Below are positions 1 to 9,596 of a stretch of 64,000 nt of DNA, piece after piece. How positions within the stretch are numbered: the first letter of the stretch is position 1; every line of letters starts with the position of its first letter. The notes under the pieces are model-generated. The model was not told the origin of the DNA and did no database searches. It saw nothing but the letters and a program-made list of their open reading frames with translations. Origin of the DNA: Sphingomonas vulcanisoli (lineage in GTDB: Bacteria > Pseudomonadota > Alphaproteobacteria > Sphingomonadales > Sphingomonadaceae); contig NZ_JAAOZC010000001.1 of the NCBI RefSeq assembly GCF_011761305.1, forward strand, positions 62,001-126,000. Reading direction: 5' to 3'. The position numbers and the translations under genes were made by a program.

Positions 1-405
1 TTCGAGGGACGCAAGGCGGAGGAGCTGCACGCGCAGCCGGTCGCGGCGCTGCTGTTCCACTGGAAATCGCTCAGGCGGCAGGTGCGGATCGAAGGGCCGG
101 TGAGCATCGTCGCCGATGCGGAGGCAGATGCTTATTTCGCGACCCGCGGACGGGATTCGCAGATCGGCGCCTGGGCCTCCGATCAATCGCGTCCGCTCGC
201 CGATCGCGCCACGTTCGAAGCGCGGTTCGAGAGCATGGCCAAGCGGTTCGAGGGCGGCGAAGTGCCGCGCCCGCCGCATTGGGGTGGCTTTCGCGTGCGC
301 GCCGAACGGATCGAATTCTGGCAGGATCGCGCGCACCGCCTGCACGAACGCCGCCTGTTTACCCGTACAGGCGACGGCTGGACGGAAGGAATGCTCTACC
401 CATGA
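1..405 (+). CDS. pdxH: Pyridoxamine 5'-phosphate oxidase, C-terminal part (cut by window edge)
   Basis: The open frame enters from the left edge, so only the last 134 residues are seen. PdxH is the cytoplasmic FMN enzyme that oxidises pyridoxamine/pyridoxine 5'-phosphate to pyridoxal 5'-phosphate. Family signatures visible are QVRIEGPV, the segment [14 protein letters not shown], and a C-terminal block [18 protein letters not shown] followed by RLHERR, which carries FMN and substrate contacts in known PdxH proteins. The gene ends by an ATGA overlap with the next frame, indicating translational coupling. The start and N-terminal FMN-binding part lie outside the window. Confidence 0.93.
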   Translation, partial: FEGRKAEELHAQPVAALLFHWKSLRRQVRIEGPVSIVADAEADAYFATRGRDSQIGAWASDQSRPLADRATFEARFESMAKRFEGGEVPRPPHWGGFRVRAERIEFWQDRAHRLHERRLFTRTGDGWTEGMLYP

Positions 406-1193
406 CCCGATACCCGCTCTGGCAGATCGACGCTTTCGCCGATCATCCCTTCACCGGCAATCCGGCGGCGGTGATGCCGCTGGACGCCTGGCTCGACGAT
501 GCGGTGCTGCAGGCAATCGCGGCGGAGAATAATCTCGCCGAAACCGCCTTTACCGTCCCCTGCGACGGCGATGATGCGGACTATGAACTGCGCTGGTTCA
601 CGCCGACGGTGGAGGTGGCGCTGTGCGGCCATGCCACGTTGGCTTCGGGGCATATCCTGCTCGGCGAACGCGATCGGGTGCGCTTTCGCACGCGCAAGTC
701 CGGCGTGCTGACGATCGATCGGGCGGGGGACGGCTATGCGCTGACGCTGCCCGCCAAGGCACCAAGCCCGAAGCCGCTGCTGGAGATAGCGGCAGCGATG
801 GGCGGTGAACCGATCGAGACACTTTGGCACGAAGGCGGCTATTCGGTGCTGGTCTACCCGAACGAGGCGGCGGTGCGCGCGCTGACCCCCGATTTCCGCG
901 CGCTCAAGCCGCTAGGCGACTTCCTCTATATCGCTACCGCACAGGGGCAGACCGCCGATGTGGTAAGCCGCGCCTTCGCGCCGGGCGCGGGGATCGACGA
1001 GGATCCCGTGACCGGCTCCGCCCATGCCGCGATCGCCCCGGTGTGGGCCGAGCGGCTGGGGCGGACGCGCTTCACCGCGTATCAGGCCTCGGCGCGGGGC
1101 GGGCATCTTGGTGTCGAGCTGACGGGCGATCGCGTGATCCTTACCGGGAAATGCGTCACGGTTATCGAAGGGACGATGTGGCTGTCGGATTGA
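402..1193 (+). CDS. PhzF family phenazine biosynthesis-like isomerase
   Basis: A 263-residue protein of the PhzF/diaminopimelate-epimerase-like fold, a cytoplasmic family of isomerases whose substrates are mostly unknown outside phenazine producers. The N-terminus [16 protein letters not shown], the segment NNLAETAF that supplies the catalytic glutamate, and the C-terminal [15 protein letters not shown] motif are all diagnostic, and the length is normal. The ATG overlaps the pdxH stop (ATGA at 402-405). No phenazine genes are nearby, so a phenazine role is not implied. The neighbours suggest general small-molecule metabolism. Confidence 0.9.
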   Translation: MTRYPLWQIDAFADHPFTGNPAAVMPLDAWLDDAVLQAIAAENNLAETAFTVPCDGDDADYELRWFTPTVEVALCGHATLASGHILLGERDRVRFRTRKSGVLTIDRAGDGYALTLPAKAPSPKPLLEIAAAMGGEPIETLWHEGGYSVLVYPNEAAVRALTPDFRALKPLGDFLYIATAQGQTADVVSRAFAPGAGIDEDPVTGSAHAAIAPVWAERLGRTRFTAYQASARGGHLGVELTGDRVILTGKCVTVIEGTMWLSD

Positions 1194-2017
1194 GTGATCC
1201 ACAGGACCGGCTGGCGATCGGCGATGCTCTATTGGCCGCCGCGATTGTCGCCACGCTGAGGCGCGCGGGCCGCCCGATCCTCGTCGGTCTATCGGGCGCG
1301 CAGGGCAGCGGCAAATCGCATACTGGGCGGCGGTTGGCCGAGCTGCTGTGCGATCAGGGCCAGCAGACCGTGGTGCGCTCGCTCGATGATTTCTATCTGA
1401 CGCGCGCCGAGCGGCAGACGCTTGCCGCCGCGGTGCATCCGCTGCTCGCCACGCGCGGCGTGCCGGGCACGCACGATATCGCGCTGTTGATGCAGACCGT
1501 CGATGCGCTGCTGGCGGGGGATACGGTCGCGCTGCCGCGGTTCGACAAGACGATCGATGATCGCGCCGATCGATCGGAATGGCCGGTGCACGCGGGGCCT
1601 GTTGATGTCGTGCTGATCGAAGGCTGGTGTATCGGTGCGCGGGCGCAGCCGGAGGCGATGCTGGCCGCGCCGATCAACGCGCTCGAACGTGCTGAGGATA
1701 GCGCAGGCCGCTGGCGGCGCTTCGTCAACGATCGGCTGGCGGGAGATTATGCCGCGTTCAACGCACGCTACGATCTGCGGCTGATGCTCCGCGCGCCGGA
1801 CTTCGGCTGCGTTCTTGGCTGGAGGGCGGAGCAGGAGCGGGGACTCGATCGCCGACCGGATGCGCCGCCGCCGATGGATGACGCCGCCGTTGGCCGCTTC
1901 ATCGCGCATTATGAGCGGATCACGCGCTGGATGCTGGAAGATGAGCCCGCGGACCTGATCGCCGATCTCGATGCGGAGCGAATGCCTTATGCGTGGCGCC
2001 TGCCCCAGTCGGCATAA
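1178..2017 (+). CDS. P-loop kinase resembling D-glycerate 3-kinase (GlxK/YggC/Tda10-like)
   Basis: About 279 residues from a GTG start preceded by GAAGGG; a TTG at 1190 is an alternative. The gene overlaps the PhzF-like gene by 16 bases. The Walker A motif GLSGAQGSGKS lies near residue 35, followed by SLDDFYL, HDIALL and a Walker-B-like VVLIEGWCIG, the order seen in plant-type glycerate kinases and uridine-kinase-like proteins. The likely reaction is ATP-dependent phosphorylation of D-glycerate or another small hydroxy compound in the cytoplasm. The family assignment is firm; the substrate is inferred. Confidence 0.8.
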   Translation: MAVGLSDPQDRLAIGDALLAAAIVATLRRAGRPILVGLSGAQGSGKSHTGRRLAELLCDQGQQTVVRSLDDFYLTRAERQTLAAAVHPLLATRGVPGTHDIALLMQTVDALLAGDTVALPRFDKTIDDRADRSEWPVHAGPVDVVLIEGWCIGARAQPEAMLAAPINALERAEDSAGRWRRFVNDRLAGDYAAFNARYDLRLMLRAPDFGCVLGWRAEQERGLDRRPDAPPPMDDAAVGRFIAHYERITRWMLEDEPADLIADLDAERMPYAWRLPQSA

Positions 2018-2072
2018 AGTTTAATTTCCCGACGACTGCTGCAGGAGTAGCAGGGCGGACGAGAGGATGACG

Positions 2073-2252
2073 ATGACTGATTCCGATTTCGCGCTGGGCG
2101 AATGCGCCGATATGATCCGCGAGGCGACGGCGCGTTGTTCCGTCGCCGAGGCCTTCATGGCCCCGATCCGCGACGTCCTCGGACTCGCCTTCGCCGCCAC
2201 GCTGAACGCGCCCATGCCGGAGCGCGCGCAGGTCGGCGTTTTCAGGATATGA
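2073..2252 (+). CDS. Micro-ORF of 59 residues resembling an acyl-CoA dehydrogenase N-terminus
   Basis: GAGAGG at 2061-2066 lies six bases before the ATG at 2073; another ATG at 2067 has no spacing from it. The start DFALGECADMIREATAR resembles the first helix of acyl-CoA dehydrogenases (typically F-x-L-G-E-x-x-x-x-I/L-R), but the rest does not continue as that family and stops after 59 residues. Third positions are GC-rich throughout, as in real local genes, and the stop overlaps the next start as ATGA. It may be a remnant with a new C-terminus or an unrelated small protein. Confidence 0.4.
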   Translation: MTDSDFALGECADMIREATARCSVAEAFMAPIRDVLGLAFAATLNAPMPERAQVGVFRI

Positions 2253-2743
2253 CACCCATGCCCTTGCCGCTTCTCTTCCTGCTCGCCGCGCAGATCACGC
2301 CGGTAAAACCGCTGCCCAAGGCCAACCCATTACCGCTGGCCGATATCGATACCCGCGCGGTGATGGCACCGATCGATGCGATGTTCGCCGGGCTTGCCGC
2401 GCGCGATGGCGCGGCGATCCTCGCACAAGTGCGGACCGAAGGCGGTGCGACCGTGGTGCGCGAGGCGCCGGATGGCACGCGGACGATCAAGCATCTCAGC
2501 TGGGCCGATTTCGCGGGCGGCATCAAGCCCGGGCCGGAGCATTATGAGGAGCGGCTGACCGATCCCGCGATCGAGGTGGACGGCGATATCGCCATGGTCT
2601 GGTCACCCTATGTCTTCACGGTGGATGGCAGGGCGCACCATTGCGGCGTCGATCATTTCGATTTGGTGCGCGAGGGCGACGGCTGGAAGGTGCTCAACGT
2701 CACCTGGTCGCAGCGGACGACGGGGTGTGAGGTGGCGAAGTGA
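2249..2743 (+). CDS. Exported NTF2-like (SnoaL/lumazine-binding-type) protein
   Basis: A 164-residue protein with a short hydrophobic leader (PLPLLFLLAAQ) that looks like a signal peptide, so it is probably periplasmic. The body has the alternating pattern of NTF2-like folds: an N-terminal helix (VMAPIDAMFAGLAARDGAAILAQ), strands with AMVWSPYVFTVDG, and a last strand pair HHCGVDHFDLVREGDGWKVLNVTWSQ, typical of proteins annotated as nuclear transport factor 2 family. The start overlaps the upstream micro-ORF (ATGA). Catalytic function cannot be told. Confidence 0.7.
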   Translation: MTPMPLPLLFLLAAQITPVKPLPKANPLPLADIDTRAVMAPIDAMFAGLAARDGAAILAQVRTEGGATVVREAPDGTRTIKHLSWADFAGGIKPGPEHYEERLTDPAIEVDGDIAMVWSPYVFTVDGRAHHCGVDHFDLVREGDGWKVLNVTWSQRTTGCEVAK

Positions 2744-2862
2744 CCACCGCCGTTGATCCGGATGCGGGCGCCGAAGATGGGATAGTGGCGGAGCTTAATG
2801 TCGGCGAGGGCGGCAGGTGAGCAATACCGGTAAGCTGGAGAAGGCAGAATGACGGCCTGCAT

Positions 2863-2991
2863 GATCCTCCCCGATACGGGGAGGTGGCGCGCCGCAGGCG
2901 GGACGGCGGGGGCTGTCTGCCGGGCGCAGCACTTGTCGATAGCCCCCTCCACCAGCCTGCGGCTGGTCCTCGTTCCCGTGCCGGGGAGGAT
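2863..2991. repeat. Palindromic intergenic repeat, copy 1 (GATCCTCCCC type)
   Basis: About 129 bp bounded by inverted termini, GATCCTCCCC on the left and GGGGAGGAT on the right, with internal hairpins (CCCCG-ATA-CGGGG at 2869-2881) and an internal CCCCCTCCACCAGCCTGCGGCTGG segment. A second copy of this subfamily lies at 27148-27277. The right terminus supplies the Shine-Dalgarno sequence of the next gene. Confidence 0.8.
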
Positions 2992-2994
2992 TTG

Positions 2995-3447
2995 ATGGCT
3001 GGCCGTTTCTTCGATCAGTGGACCATCGGCGACCGGATCGCGCACGAAATCCGCCGCACCGTCACCGAGACAGACAATCTGCTCTTCTCGACGATGACGC
3101 ATAATCCGCAGCCGCTGCATATCGATGCCGAGGCGGCGCGGGCGTCCGAGTTCGGGCAGATCCTGGTCAACGGCACATTCACCTTTGCGCTGATGATCGG
3201 GCTTTCGGTGGGCGAGACGACGCTCGGTACGCTCGTCGCCAATCTGGGCTATGACAAGCTGGTCCATCCCAAGCCCGTCTTCCTCGGCGATACGCTGCGC
3301 GCCGAGACCGAAGTGACTGAACTCAAGGCCAGCCAATCCCGCCCCGGCGCCGGGATCGTCACCTTTACGCATCGGCTGATCAACCAGCGTGACGAGATCG
3401 TCTGCCAATGCCTGCGGATGGTGTTGATCAAGGGCAGCGCGGCTTGA
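2995..3447 (+). CDS. MaoC family (R)-hydratase/dehydratase
   Basis: A 150-residue hot-dog-fold protein of the MaoC type, which hydrates or dehydrates enoyl-CoA-type thioesters in the cytoplasm. The hydratase region is visible as DNLLFSTMTHNPQPLHID, with the D-x-N-x-x-H-like arrangement near residue 36, followed by LVNGTFTFALMIGLSV. The ATG at 2995 is set by GGGGAGGA at 2983-2990, inside the end of the upstream palindromic repeat. The stop overlaps the TTG start of the CitE-like gene, so the two are probably co-translated. MaoC plus CitE partners suggests mesaconyl/itaconyl- or beta-methylmalyl-CoA-type chemistry, an inference. Confidence 0.88.
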   Translation: MAGRFFDQWTIGDRIAHEIRRTVTETDNLLFSTMTHNPQPLHIDAEAARASEFGQILVNGTFTFALMIGLSVGETTLGTLVANLGYDKLVHPKPVFLGDTLRAETEVTELKASQSRPGAGIVTFTHRLINQRDEIVCQCLRMVLIKGSAA

Positions 3448-4283
3448 GGCTGCGTTCGCTCCTGTTCGTGCCCGCCGCTCGGCCCGAGCGCTTCGCCAAG
3501 GCGGCGGCGAGCGGGGCGGATGCGCTGATCCTCGATCTCGAGGATTCGGTGGCGCCCGAGAAGAAGGCCCAAGGCCGCGCGGCGGTTGCCGAGTGGCTGA
3601 GCACGGAGCGCACCATCCCGGCTTTCGTGCGGGTCAATCCGCTCGATGGCGGGCTGACGGGGGACGATCTGGCGGCGGTGCTGCCAGGCAGGCCCGACGG
3701 CATCGTGCTGCCCAAGGCGGAGGGGGCGGCGAGCGTCGAGGCGCTGTTGGCGATGATCGGGGGCGAGGCTCCGCCGATCCTGCCGATCGCCACCGAGACT
3801 CCGGCAGCGGTCTTCCAGCTCGGCAGCTATGGCGCGGTGGGCGCGAAGCTCGCGGGGCTGACCTGGGGCGCGGAGGATCTTCCCGCCGCGATCGGCGCGT
3901 CGACTGCGCGCGAGGCGGACGGCAGCTACACCGCGCCCTACGAGATGGTCCGCGCGCTCACTTTGTTCGGCGCGCATGCGGCGGGCGTGGCGGCGATCGA
4001 GACGGTGTTTCCGCGGATCAATGCGATCGATGCGCTGGCGGCCTATGTCGCCCGCGCGCGGCGCGATGGTTTCACGGGAATGATGGCGATCCACCCCGCG
4101 CAGATCGAGACGATCAACCGCGGCTTCACGCCGAGCGAGGCGGAGCTGGTGCAGGCGCGGGCGATCGTCGATCTCTTCGCTGCGCATCCCGGCGCGGGCG
4201 CGCTGCGGCATGAGGGCCGGATGATCGATCGCCCGCATCTGGTTCAAGCGCGGCGGCTGCTCGGGCTGCCGATCGGGGGTTGA
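3444..4283 (+). CDS. CitE-like CoA ester lyase (HpcH/HpaI aldolase superfamily)
   Basis: A 279-residue TIM-barrel lyase. The N-terminus [31 protein letters not shown] with metal-binding acidic residues, [15 protein letters not shown] and the late [11 protein letters not shown] are hallmarks of malyl-/citramalyl-CoA lyases and citryl-CoA lyase beta subunits. It begins at a TTG overlapping the maoC stop (TTGA at 3444-3447), a strong sign of translational coupling. No CitD/CitF partners are present, so a free-standing malyl- or citramalyl-CoA lyase or thioesterase is more likely than citrate lyase. Confidence 0.88.
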   Translation: MRLRSLLFVPAARPERFAKAAASGADALILDLEDSVAPEKKAQGRAAVAEWLSTERTIPAFVRVNPLDGGLTGDDLAAVLPGRPDGIVLPKAEGAASVEALLAMIGGEAPPILPIATETPAAVFQLGSYGAVGAKLAGLTWGAEDLPAAIGASTAREADGSYTAPYEMVRALTLFGAHAAGVAAIETVFPRINAIDALAAYVARARRDGFTGMMAIHPAQIETINRGFTPSEAELVQARAIVDLFAAHPGAGALRHEGRMIDRPHLVQARRLLGLPIGG

Positions 4284-4336
4284 TCTCAAGTCCCGCTGCC
4301 GCCACGCACCCGCCGAGGATTTTGCGGGGAATGACG

Positions 4337-5215
4337 ATGGCGATGGAGTGTATCGGCGTGATCGGCGCGGGCCAGATGGGCGCGGGCATCGCCCAGATCG
4401 CCGCGCATGCGGGGATCAAGGTGCTGCTCTCCGATGTCGGCCTGGAGGTCGCGGAGAAGGGCAAGGCCGGGATCGTCAAGATGCTCGATCGCGCGGTGGA
4501 GCGCGGCAAGCTGGAGGCAGACCAGCGCGACGCCGCGGTTCCGCTGATCGTGCCGGTCGCCGATCTCTCTCCAATGCGCGACGCCGCGCTGATCATCGAA
4601 GCCGCGACCGAGCGCGAGAATGTGAAGCGCGCGATCTTCGAAGATGTCGCCAAGGTGCTTGCGCCGGGCGCGGTGCTGGCGAGCAACACCTCCTCGATTG
4701 CGATCACGCGGCTGGCGCAGGCGGCGCCCGATCCGGCGCGCTTCATCGGCATGCATTTCTTCAATCCGGTGCCGCTGATGCCGCTGCTGGAGCTGATCCG
4801 CGGGCTGGCGACGGCGGACGAGACGGTGAAGCTCGCCGAGGAGTTCGGCGCCAAGGCGGGCAAGACGACGATCGTCGCCGCCGATGCGCCCGGCTTCGTC
4901 GTCAACCGCATCCTGGTGCCGCTGATCAACGAAGCGATCTTCGCGGCGGGCGAGCGGCTGGCGTCGATCCCGGATATCGATGCCGGGCTGAAGCTGGGCG
5001 CGGGGCACCCGATGGGGCCGCTGACGCTGGCGGACATGATCGGGCTCGATACGCTGCTGGAAATCCTCAAGGTATTTCAGGCCGATTTCGGGGATCCGAA
5101 ATATCGCCCCGCACCGCTGCTCGCCAAGATGGTGGAGGCGGGCTGGTTGGGTCGCAAATCGGGCAAGGGCTTCTACGATTATTCGGTCGACCCGCCCGCG
5201 CCGATCACCTTCTAA
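4337..5215 (+). CDS. 3-hydroxybutyryl-CoA dehydrogenase (3-hydroxyacyl-CoA dehydrogenase family)
   Basis: A 292-residue NAD-dependent dehydrogenase that oxidises 3-hydroxyacyl-CoA or reduces acetoacetyl-CoA. The Rossmann motif [14 protein letters not shown] opens the protein; SNTSSIAIT, the catalytic-histidine segment [17 protein letters not shown] and the C-terminal [19 protein letters not shown] domain are all present. The length matches Hbd/PaaH-type single-domain enzymes. ATG 4337 has GGGGA six bases upstream; ATG 4331 is too close to it. It lies 53 bp after the CitE-like gene and probably belongs to the same acyl-CoA cassette. Confidence 0.93.
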   Translation: MAMECIGVIGAGQMGAGIAQIAAHAGIKVLLSDVGLEVAEKGKAGIVKMLDRAVERGKLEADQRDAAVPLIVPVADLSPMRDAALIIEAATERENVKRAIFEDVAKVLAPGAVLASNTSSIAITRLAQAAPDPARFIGMHFFNPVPLMPLLELIRGLATADETVKLAEEFGAKAGKTTIVAADAPGFVVNRILVPLINEAIFAAGERLASIPDIDAGLKLGAGHPMGPLTLADMIGLDTLLEILKVFQADFGDPKYRPAPLLAKMVEAGWLGRKSGKGFYDYSVDPPAPITF

Positions 5216-5332
5216 ATCCTCCCCTGCAAGGGGAGGTGGCGCGCGTAGCGCGTCGGAGGGGTGTCACCCCCTCGATAGCGAGACACCCCTCCGTCAGGCC
5301 TTCGGCCTGCCACCTCCCCTTGCAGGGGAGGA
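5216..5332. repeat. Palindromic intergenic repeat, copy 1 of the ATCCTCCCCTG type
   Basis: About 117 bp starting one base after the dehydrogenase stop. The outer arms are ATCCTCCCCTGCAAGGGGAGG and CCTCCCCTTGCAGGGGAGGA; each arm is itself a hairpin, and GGAGGGGTGTC/GACACCCCTCC form an internal pair. Nearly the same sequence recurs in the same orientation at 38999-39118. It may end transcription or stabilise the acyl-CoA mRNA. Confidence 0.82.
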
Positions 5333-5490
5333 CCGGTCGCTTCGGCCTGGCGTGAGCTTGCAAAGAAGGGGGTGGGGATTGCGTGGATCGCACCTCGCCC
5401 TCCTCGCCGGGCTTGGACGAGGTAAGGCCGGCTTCGGTTCGGCCCGGTCGCCCTTGCGGAGCGCCGGAATTGGGATCATGCGCGCCGCCG

Positions 5491-6369
5491 ATGGCCGCTC
5501 GTTTTCCCGCCCGCAGCTTCGCGCCGTTCGGATTGCTGGCGCTGGGCGGCTGCTCGGCGGTGCTGGATCCACAGGGACCGGTAGGGCAGGGCGATCGGAT
5601 CATTCTGATCGATGCGCTGCTGATCATGCTCTGCATCGTCGTCCCGACGATCCTCGGCACGCTGGCTTTCGCCTGGTGGTTTCGCGCCTCCAATACCAAG
5701 GCGCGGCGGTTGCCGGAGTTCACCTATTCGGGCCGCGTCGAGCTGTTGGTCTGGTCGATCCCGGTGCTGATCGTGCTGTTCCTCGGCGGCATCGCGTGGA
5801 TCGGCAGCCACGAGCTCGATCCCGCCAAGCCGATCGCGGCGGCGACGCCCGGGGGCGCGAAGCCGATCGAGGTGGATGTCGTCTCGCTCGATTGGAAATG
5901 GCTGTTTCTCTATCCCGAACAGGGCATAGCCACCGTCAACCAGCTGACCGTGCCCGCGGGCGCACCGATCCATTTCCGCATCACCTCGGCCAGCGTGATG
6001 AACGCCTTCTTCGTGCCGAGGCTTGGATCGATGATCTATGCGATGCACGGCATGACCACCGATCTGTGGCTGCGCGCCGACAAACCGGGCACCTATCGCG
6101 GCCTTTCCTCGCACTACAGCGGCGACGGCTTTTCGGACATGCACTTTGTGCTGAACGCAGTGCCCCCTGCTCAATTCGGCGCCTGGGTGGCGGCGGTGAA
6201 GGGGAAGGGCGGCGCGATGGATCGGCCGGTCTATACGGCGCTGAGCCAGCAGGGCACGATGCCGCCCGCCACCTATGGCGCGATCCAGCCCGGCCTGTTC
6301 GACGCGATCTCCAGCGGCCGCTTGCCCCAGGCGCCGGGCCCCAAGGACAATCAGAATGCTGCTCGGTAA
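5491..6369 (+). CDS. cyoA: Cytochrome o ubiquinol oxidase subunit II
   Basis: A 292-residue membrane lipoprotein. The leader ends in a lipobox (LALGGC, Cys about 21), followed by two transmembrane helices (about 35-60 and 80-100) and a periplasmic cupredoxin-like domain. The loop where cytochrome c oxidases carry CuA ligands reads [15 protein letters not shown] with no cysteines, matching quinol oxidases. [19 protein letters not shown] is typical CyoA. It docks on CyoB and helps shape the ubiquinol site. ATG 5491 was chosen because the lipobox then lies at the expected distance. The stop lies 14 bases inside cyoB. Confidence 0.95.
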   Translation: MAARFPARSFAPFGLLALGGCSAVLDPQGPVGQGDRIILIDALLIMLCIVVPTILGTLAFAWWFRASNTKARRLPEFTYSGRVELLVWSIPVLIVLFLGGIAWIGSHELDPAKPIAAATPGGAKPIEVDVVSLDWKWLFLYPEQGIATVNQLTVPAGAPIHFRITSASVMNAFFVPRLGSMIYAMHGMTTDLWLRADKPGTYRGLSSHYSGDGFSDMHFVLNAVPPAQFGAWVAAVKGKGGAMDRPVYTALSQQGTMPPATYGAIQPGLFDAISSGRLPQAPGPKDNQNAAR

Positions 6370-8359
6370 GCTCACCTGGTCCGCCATCCCGCTGCACGAG
6401 CCGATCCCGCTGATCACGTCGATCATCGTGCTGGCTGTCGTGTTTGCGGTGCTGGGGATCGTTACCGCCAAGGGCTGGTGGCCCTATCTGTGGCGCGAAT
6501 GGATCACGTCGGTCGATCATAAGCGGATCGGCGTGATGTATTGCGTGATGGCGTTGGTGATGCTGCTGCGCGGCTTCGCGGACGCCTTGATGATGCGCAG
6601 CCAGCAGGCGGTGGCCTTTCACGGCCCCGGTTATCTGCCGCCTGAACATTATGACCAGATCTTCTCCGCGCACGGTACGATCATGATCTTCTTCGTAGCG
6701 ATGCCGTTCGTGATCGGGCTGATGAACTTCGCCATGCCGCTCCAGCTCGGCATCCGTGACGTCGCTTTCCCGACCTTCAATTCGGTGAGCTTCTGGCTGA
6801 CCGCCTCGGGCGCGCTGCTGGTCAATCTGTCGCTGTTCATCGGTGAGTTCGCGCGGACGGGCTGGCTGCCCTATCCGCCTTTGTCCGAGCTCCGATATTC
6901 GCCCGGGGTTGGCGTCGATTATTATCTGTGGGCACTGCAGATATCGGGGATCGGCACGCTGATATCCGGCATCAATCTCGTGACCACGGTGCTCAAGATG
7001 CGCGCGCCGGGGATGAGCTATACTCGGATGCCCGTTTTCTGCTGGACGACGCTGGCCGCCAATCTGCTGATCGTCGCGGCCTTCCCGATCCTCACCGCCA
7101 CCCTCGCCGAGCTGTTGCTCGATCGTTACCTTGGCTTCCACTTCTTCACCAACGATGGTGGGGGCAACATGATGATGTTCATGAACCTCATATGGGCCTG
7201 GGGGCATCCCGAGGTCTATATCCTCATCCTGCCCGCCTTCGGCATCTTCTCCGAAGTGATCTCCACCTTCTCGGGCAAGCCCCTGTTCGGATACCGTTCG
7301 ATGATCGCCGCGACGATGGCGATCTGCGTGCTGAGCTTCATGGTCTGGCTGCACCATTTCTTCACGATGGGCGCGGGCGCGGACGTCAACGCCTTCTTCG
7401 GCATCGCCACGATGATCATCGCGGTGCCGACGGGGGTGAAGATCTTCAACTGGATGTTCACGATGTATGGCGGCACGGTGCGCTTCAAGACGCCGATGCT
7501 GTGGGCGATCGCCTTCATCTGCACCTTCGTGGTTGGCGGCATGACCGGCGTGCTGATGGCAGTGCCGCCCGCCGATTTCGTGCTGCACAATTCGCTGTTC
7601 CTGGTTGCGCATTTCCACAACGTGATCATCGGCGGCGTACTGTTCGGCTGCTTCGCGGGCTACGAATATTGGTTTCCCAAGGCGTTCGGCTTCACGCTGG
7701 ACGAGCGGCTGGGCAAGACGGCCTTCTGGTGCTGGTTCGTGGGCTTCATCGTCGCGTTCACGCCGCTTTACGTGGTCGGGCTCGAGGGCATGACGCGGCG
7801 GATGCAGCATTATGACGTCGCCGAATGGCATCCGTGGCTGATCGTCGCGGCGGTCGGCGCGGCGATCATTGCGCTGGGCATCGCTTTCCAGGTGCTGCAG
7901 CTGATCGTCTCGATCCGCACGCGCGATCAGCGCCGGGACGTGACCGGCGATCCCTGGGACGGGCGCACGCTGGAATGGATCACGCCATCGCCGCCACCCA
8001 CCTTCAATTTCCCGGTGATGCCCAATGTCGAGGGCGAGGAGGCCTATTGGGGGCTGAAGAGCAAGGCGCTGCAGCAACAGAGGCTGTTCGACGAGCCTGC
8101 CTATGAAAAGATTGAGATGCCGCGCAATTCACCGACCGGCTTCTTCGTGGCGATCGTCGCGACCTTCATGGGCTTCGCGCTGATCTGGCATATCTGGTGG
8201 CTGGCGGCGCTGGAATTCGCCTGCGCCTATGCGGTGTTCGTGGTCTTCGCCTGGCGGGACGAGCATGAGTATTACGTGCCGGCCGAAGAGGTCGCGCGGA
8301 TCGACCGCGCCCGCCGCGCGGCGCGCCAGCAGAGCTGGTTCGAAGGTACATCCGCATGA
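6356..8359 (+). CDS. cyoB: Cytochrome o ubiquinol oxidase subunit I
   Basis: A 667-residue catalytic subunit of the proton-pumping heme-copper quinol oxidase, close to the E. coli length (663). Visible are the low-spin heme ligand region [10 protein letters not shown], the CuB/His-Tyr motif WGHPEVYIL, the CuB histidines in WLHHFFTMG, the K-channel region PTGVKIFNW and the heme ligands in [11 protein letters not shown]. About fifteen transmembrane helices are apparent. It overlaps cyoA by 14 bases and cyoC by four (ATGA). Confidence 0.97.
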   Translation: MLLGKLTWSAIPLHEPIPLITSIIVLAVVFAVLGIVTAKGWWPYLWREWITSVDHKRIGVMYCVMALVMLLRGFADALMMRSQQAVAFHGPGYLPPEHYDQIFSAHGTIMIFFVAMPFVIGLMNFAMPLQLGIRDVAFPTFNSVSFWLTASGALLVNLSLFIGEFARTGWLPYPPLSELRYSPGVGVDYYLWALQISGIGTLISGINLVTTVLKMRAPGMSYTRMPVFCWTTLAANLLIVAAFPILTATLAELLLDRYLGFHFFTNDGGGNMMMFMNLIWAWGHPEVYILILPAFGIFSEVISTFSGKPLFGYRSMIAATMAICVLSFMVWLHHFFTMGAGADVNAFFGIATMIIAVPTGVKIFNWMFTMYGGTVRFKTPMLWAIAFICTFVVGGMTGVLMAVPPADFVLHNSLFLVAHFHNVIIGGVLFGCFAGYEYWFPKAFGFTLDERLGKTAFWCWFVGFIVAFTPLYVVGLEGMTRRMQHYDVAEWHPWLIVAAVGAAIIALGIAFQVLQLIVSIRTRDQRRDVTGDPWDGRTLEWITPSPPPTFNFPVMPNVEGEEAYWGLKSKALQQQRLFDEPAYEKIEMPRNSPTGFFVAIVATFMGFALIWHIWWLAALEFACAYAVFVVFAWRDEHEYYVPAEEVARIDRARRAARQQSWFEGTSA

Positions 8360-9012
8360 GCGCCGCCGCCGCCGATCCGCACAATCTGCGCCAGGGCCAC
8401 GGCCATGGCCCGCGCGGCAATGCTGCCGGCCCGGACGAGCATGGTCATTTCGATAAGAGGATCATCACCGGCTACGGCTTCTGGATTTTCTTGCTGTCGG
8501 ACATCGTCATGTTCTCGGCGCTATTCGCCACCTATGCGGTGCTGGCGCACGCGACCGCGGGCGGGCCGAGCGGCAAGCAGATTTTCGATCTGCAGAATGT
8601 CGCGCTGGAAACCGGCTTCCTGCTGCTGTCCAGCTTCGCCTGCGGGATGGCCGCGATCGCCTCCGAACAGAAGAATCTGCTGTGGACCGAGATCGGGCTG
8701 CTGATCACCGGCCTGCTCGGCTTTGCCTTCCTCGTGCTGGAACTGCGCGAGTTCGCCGATCTGATCGCACACGGCAACGGCCCAACGCGGAGCGCCTTCC
8801 TCTCGGCTTTCTTCACGCTCGTCGGCTGTCATGGGCTGCACGTCGGCTGCGGATTGCTGTGGCTGGGCACGATGATGGCGCAGATCTGGGCCAAGGGCTT
8901 CCGCGCCGAGACGGTGCGGCGGCTGATGTGCTTCAACCTGTTCTGGCACGCGCTCGACATCATCTGGGTGGCGCTGTTCACGATCGTCTATCTGCTGGGA
9001 GCCGGCCAATGA
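8356..9012 (+). CDS. cyoC: Cytochrome o ubiquinol oxidase subunit III
   Basis: A 218-residue subunit with about five transmembrane helices, matching CyoC. The N-terminus is unusually rich in His and Gly ([11 protein letters not shown] ... EHGHFD). Typical segments are [37 protein letters not shown] and [19 protein letters not shown]. It stabilises subunit I in the inner membrane. Start and stop both use four-base ATGA overlaps with cyoB and cyoD. Confidence 0.95.
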   Translation: MSAAAADPHNLRQGHGHGPRGNAAGPDEHGHFDKRIITGYGFWIFLLSDIVMFSALFATYAVLAHATAGGPSGKQIFDLQNVALETGFLLLSSFACGMAAIASEQKNLLWTEIGLLITGLLGFAFLVLELREFADLIAHGNGPTRSAFLSAFFTLVGCHGLHVGCGLLWLGTMMAQIWAKGFRAETVRRLMCFNLFWHALDIIWVALFTIVYLLGAGQ

Positions 9013-9404
9013 GCGATCCGCACCACCAATCCGATCGCGCCCCGGGTGATGAGGGCGAAGGCCAGAGCGGCGTCGCCAAGGGCATTCTCGGCTACGGTAT
9101 CGGGCTGGTGCTGGCGGCGGGGCTGACGATCGTCTCCTTCGGCGTCGCTGCGGGCTACGGCTGGATCTATCAGCCTGGCATCCCGGTGATGCTGCTGGTG
9201 CTGGCGGTGGCGCAGATGGGCGTCCACCTCGTCTTCTTCCTTCACATTACCACCGGGCCGGACAATACTAACAACGTTCTGGCGCTGGCGTTCGGCACTT
9301 TGATCGTGGCGCTGATCGTGATCGGATCGCTGTGGATCATGGCCAACCTCAACCATATGAACATGTCGCCGGGGGAGATGGCGCGGCATATGGGCGGGTT
9401 TTAG
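9009..9404 (+). CDS. cyoD: Cytochrome o ubiquinol oxidase subunit IV
   Basis: A 131-residue small subunit with three transmembrane helices (about 28-50, 58-80, 92-112), as in CyoD. QMGVHLVFFLHI is the family signature of the second helix. It assists assembly of the binuclear centre. The ATG overlaps the cyoC stop. No cyoE (heme O synthase) or SURF1-like gene follows; the next gene is a signalling protein, so heme O synthesis must be encoded outside the window. Confidence 0.93.
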   Translation: MSDPHHQSDRAPGDEGEGQSGVAKGILGYGIGLVLAAGLTIVSFGVAAGYGWIYQPGIPVMLLVLAVAQMGVHLVFFLHITTGPDNTNNVLALAFGTLIVALIVIGSLWIMANLNHMNMSPGEMARHMGGF

Positions 9405-9596
9405 GGAGGCCCGTAACGTTCGCTTGTGGTGGGAAGGACCGCCGCTTTCATCAGCCTGGACAGACGCATTCTCGGGCTTCAACAGCCGGCGGCACCGCGG
9501 AAATTATGCGGCGCGATACAATTGTTTACCACGTCTCGTTAGGCGATGGCTCTATCGGGTTTGCTGCTCGTTAGTGCAGCTCTTGGAGAGCCGATC

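Noticed and set aside
402-1193. Phenazine biosynthesis locus because of the PhzF homologue
   Set aside because: No other phz genes are present; PhzF-like isomerases are widespread in bacteria without phenazines.
2863-2991. CRISPR-like array from repeated CCTCCCC/GGGGAGG units
   Set aside because: The units are inverted arms of single palindromes, not direct repeats with spacers.
5981-8077. 698-codon minus-strand open frame opposite cyoA-cyoB
   Set aside because: His/Arg/Asp-rich shadow of transmembrane helices on the other strand.
9405-9596. EcfG-type stress promoter (GGAAC-N16/17-CGTT) upstream of the receiver
   Set aside because: GGAAATT is present near 9497 but no -10 match at the right spacing.
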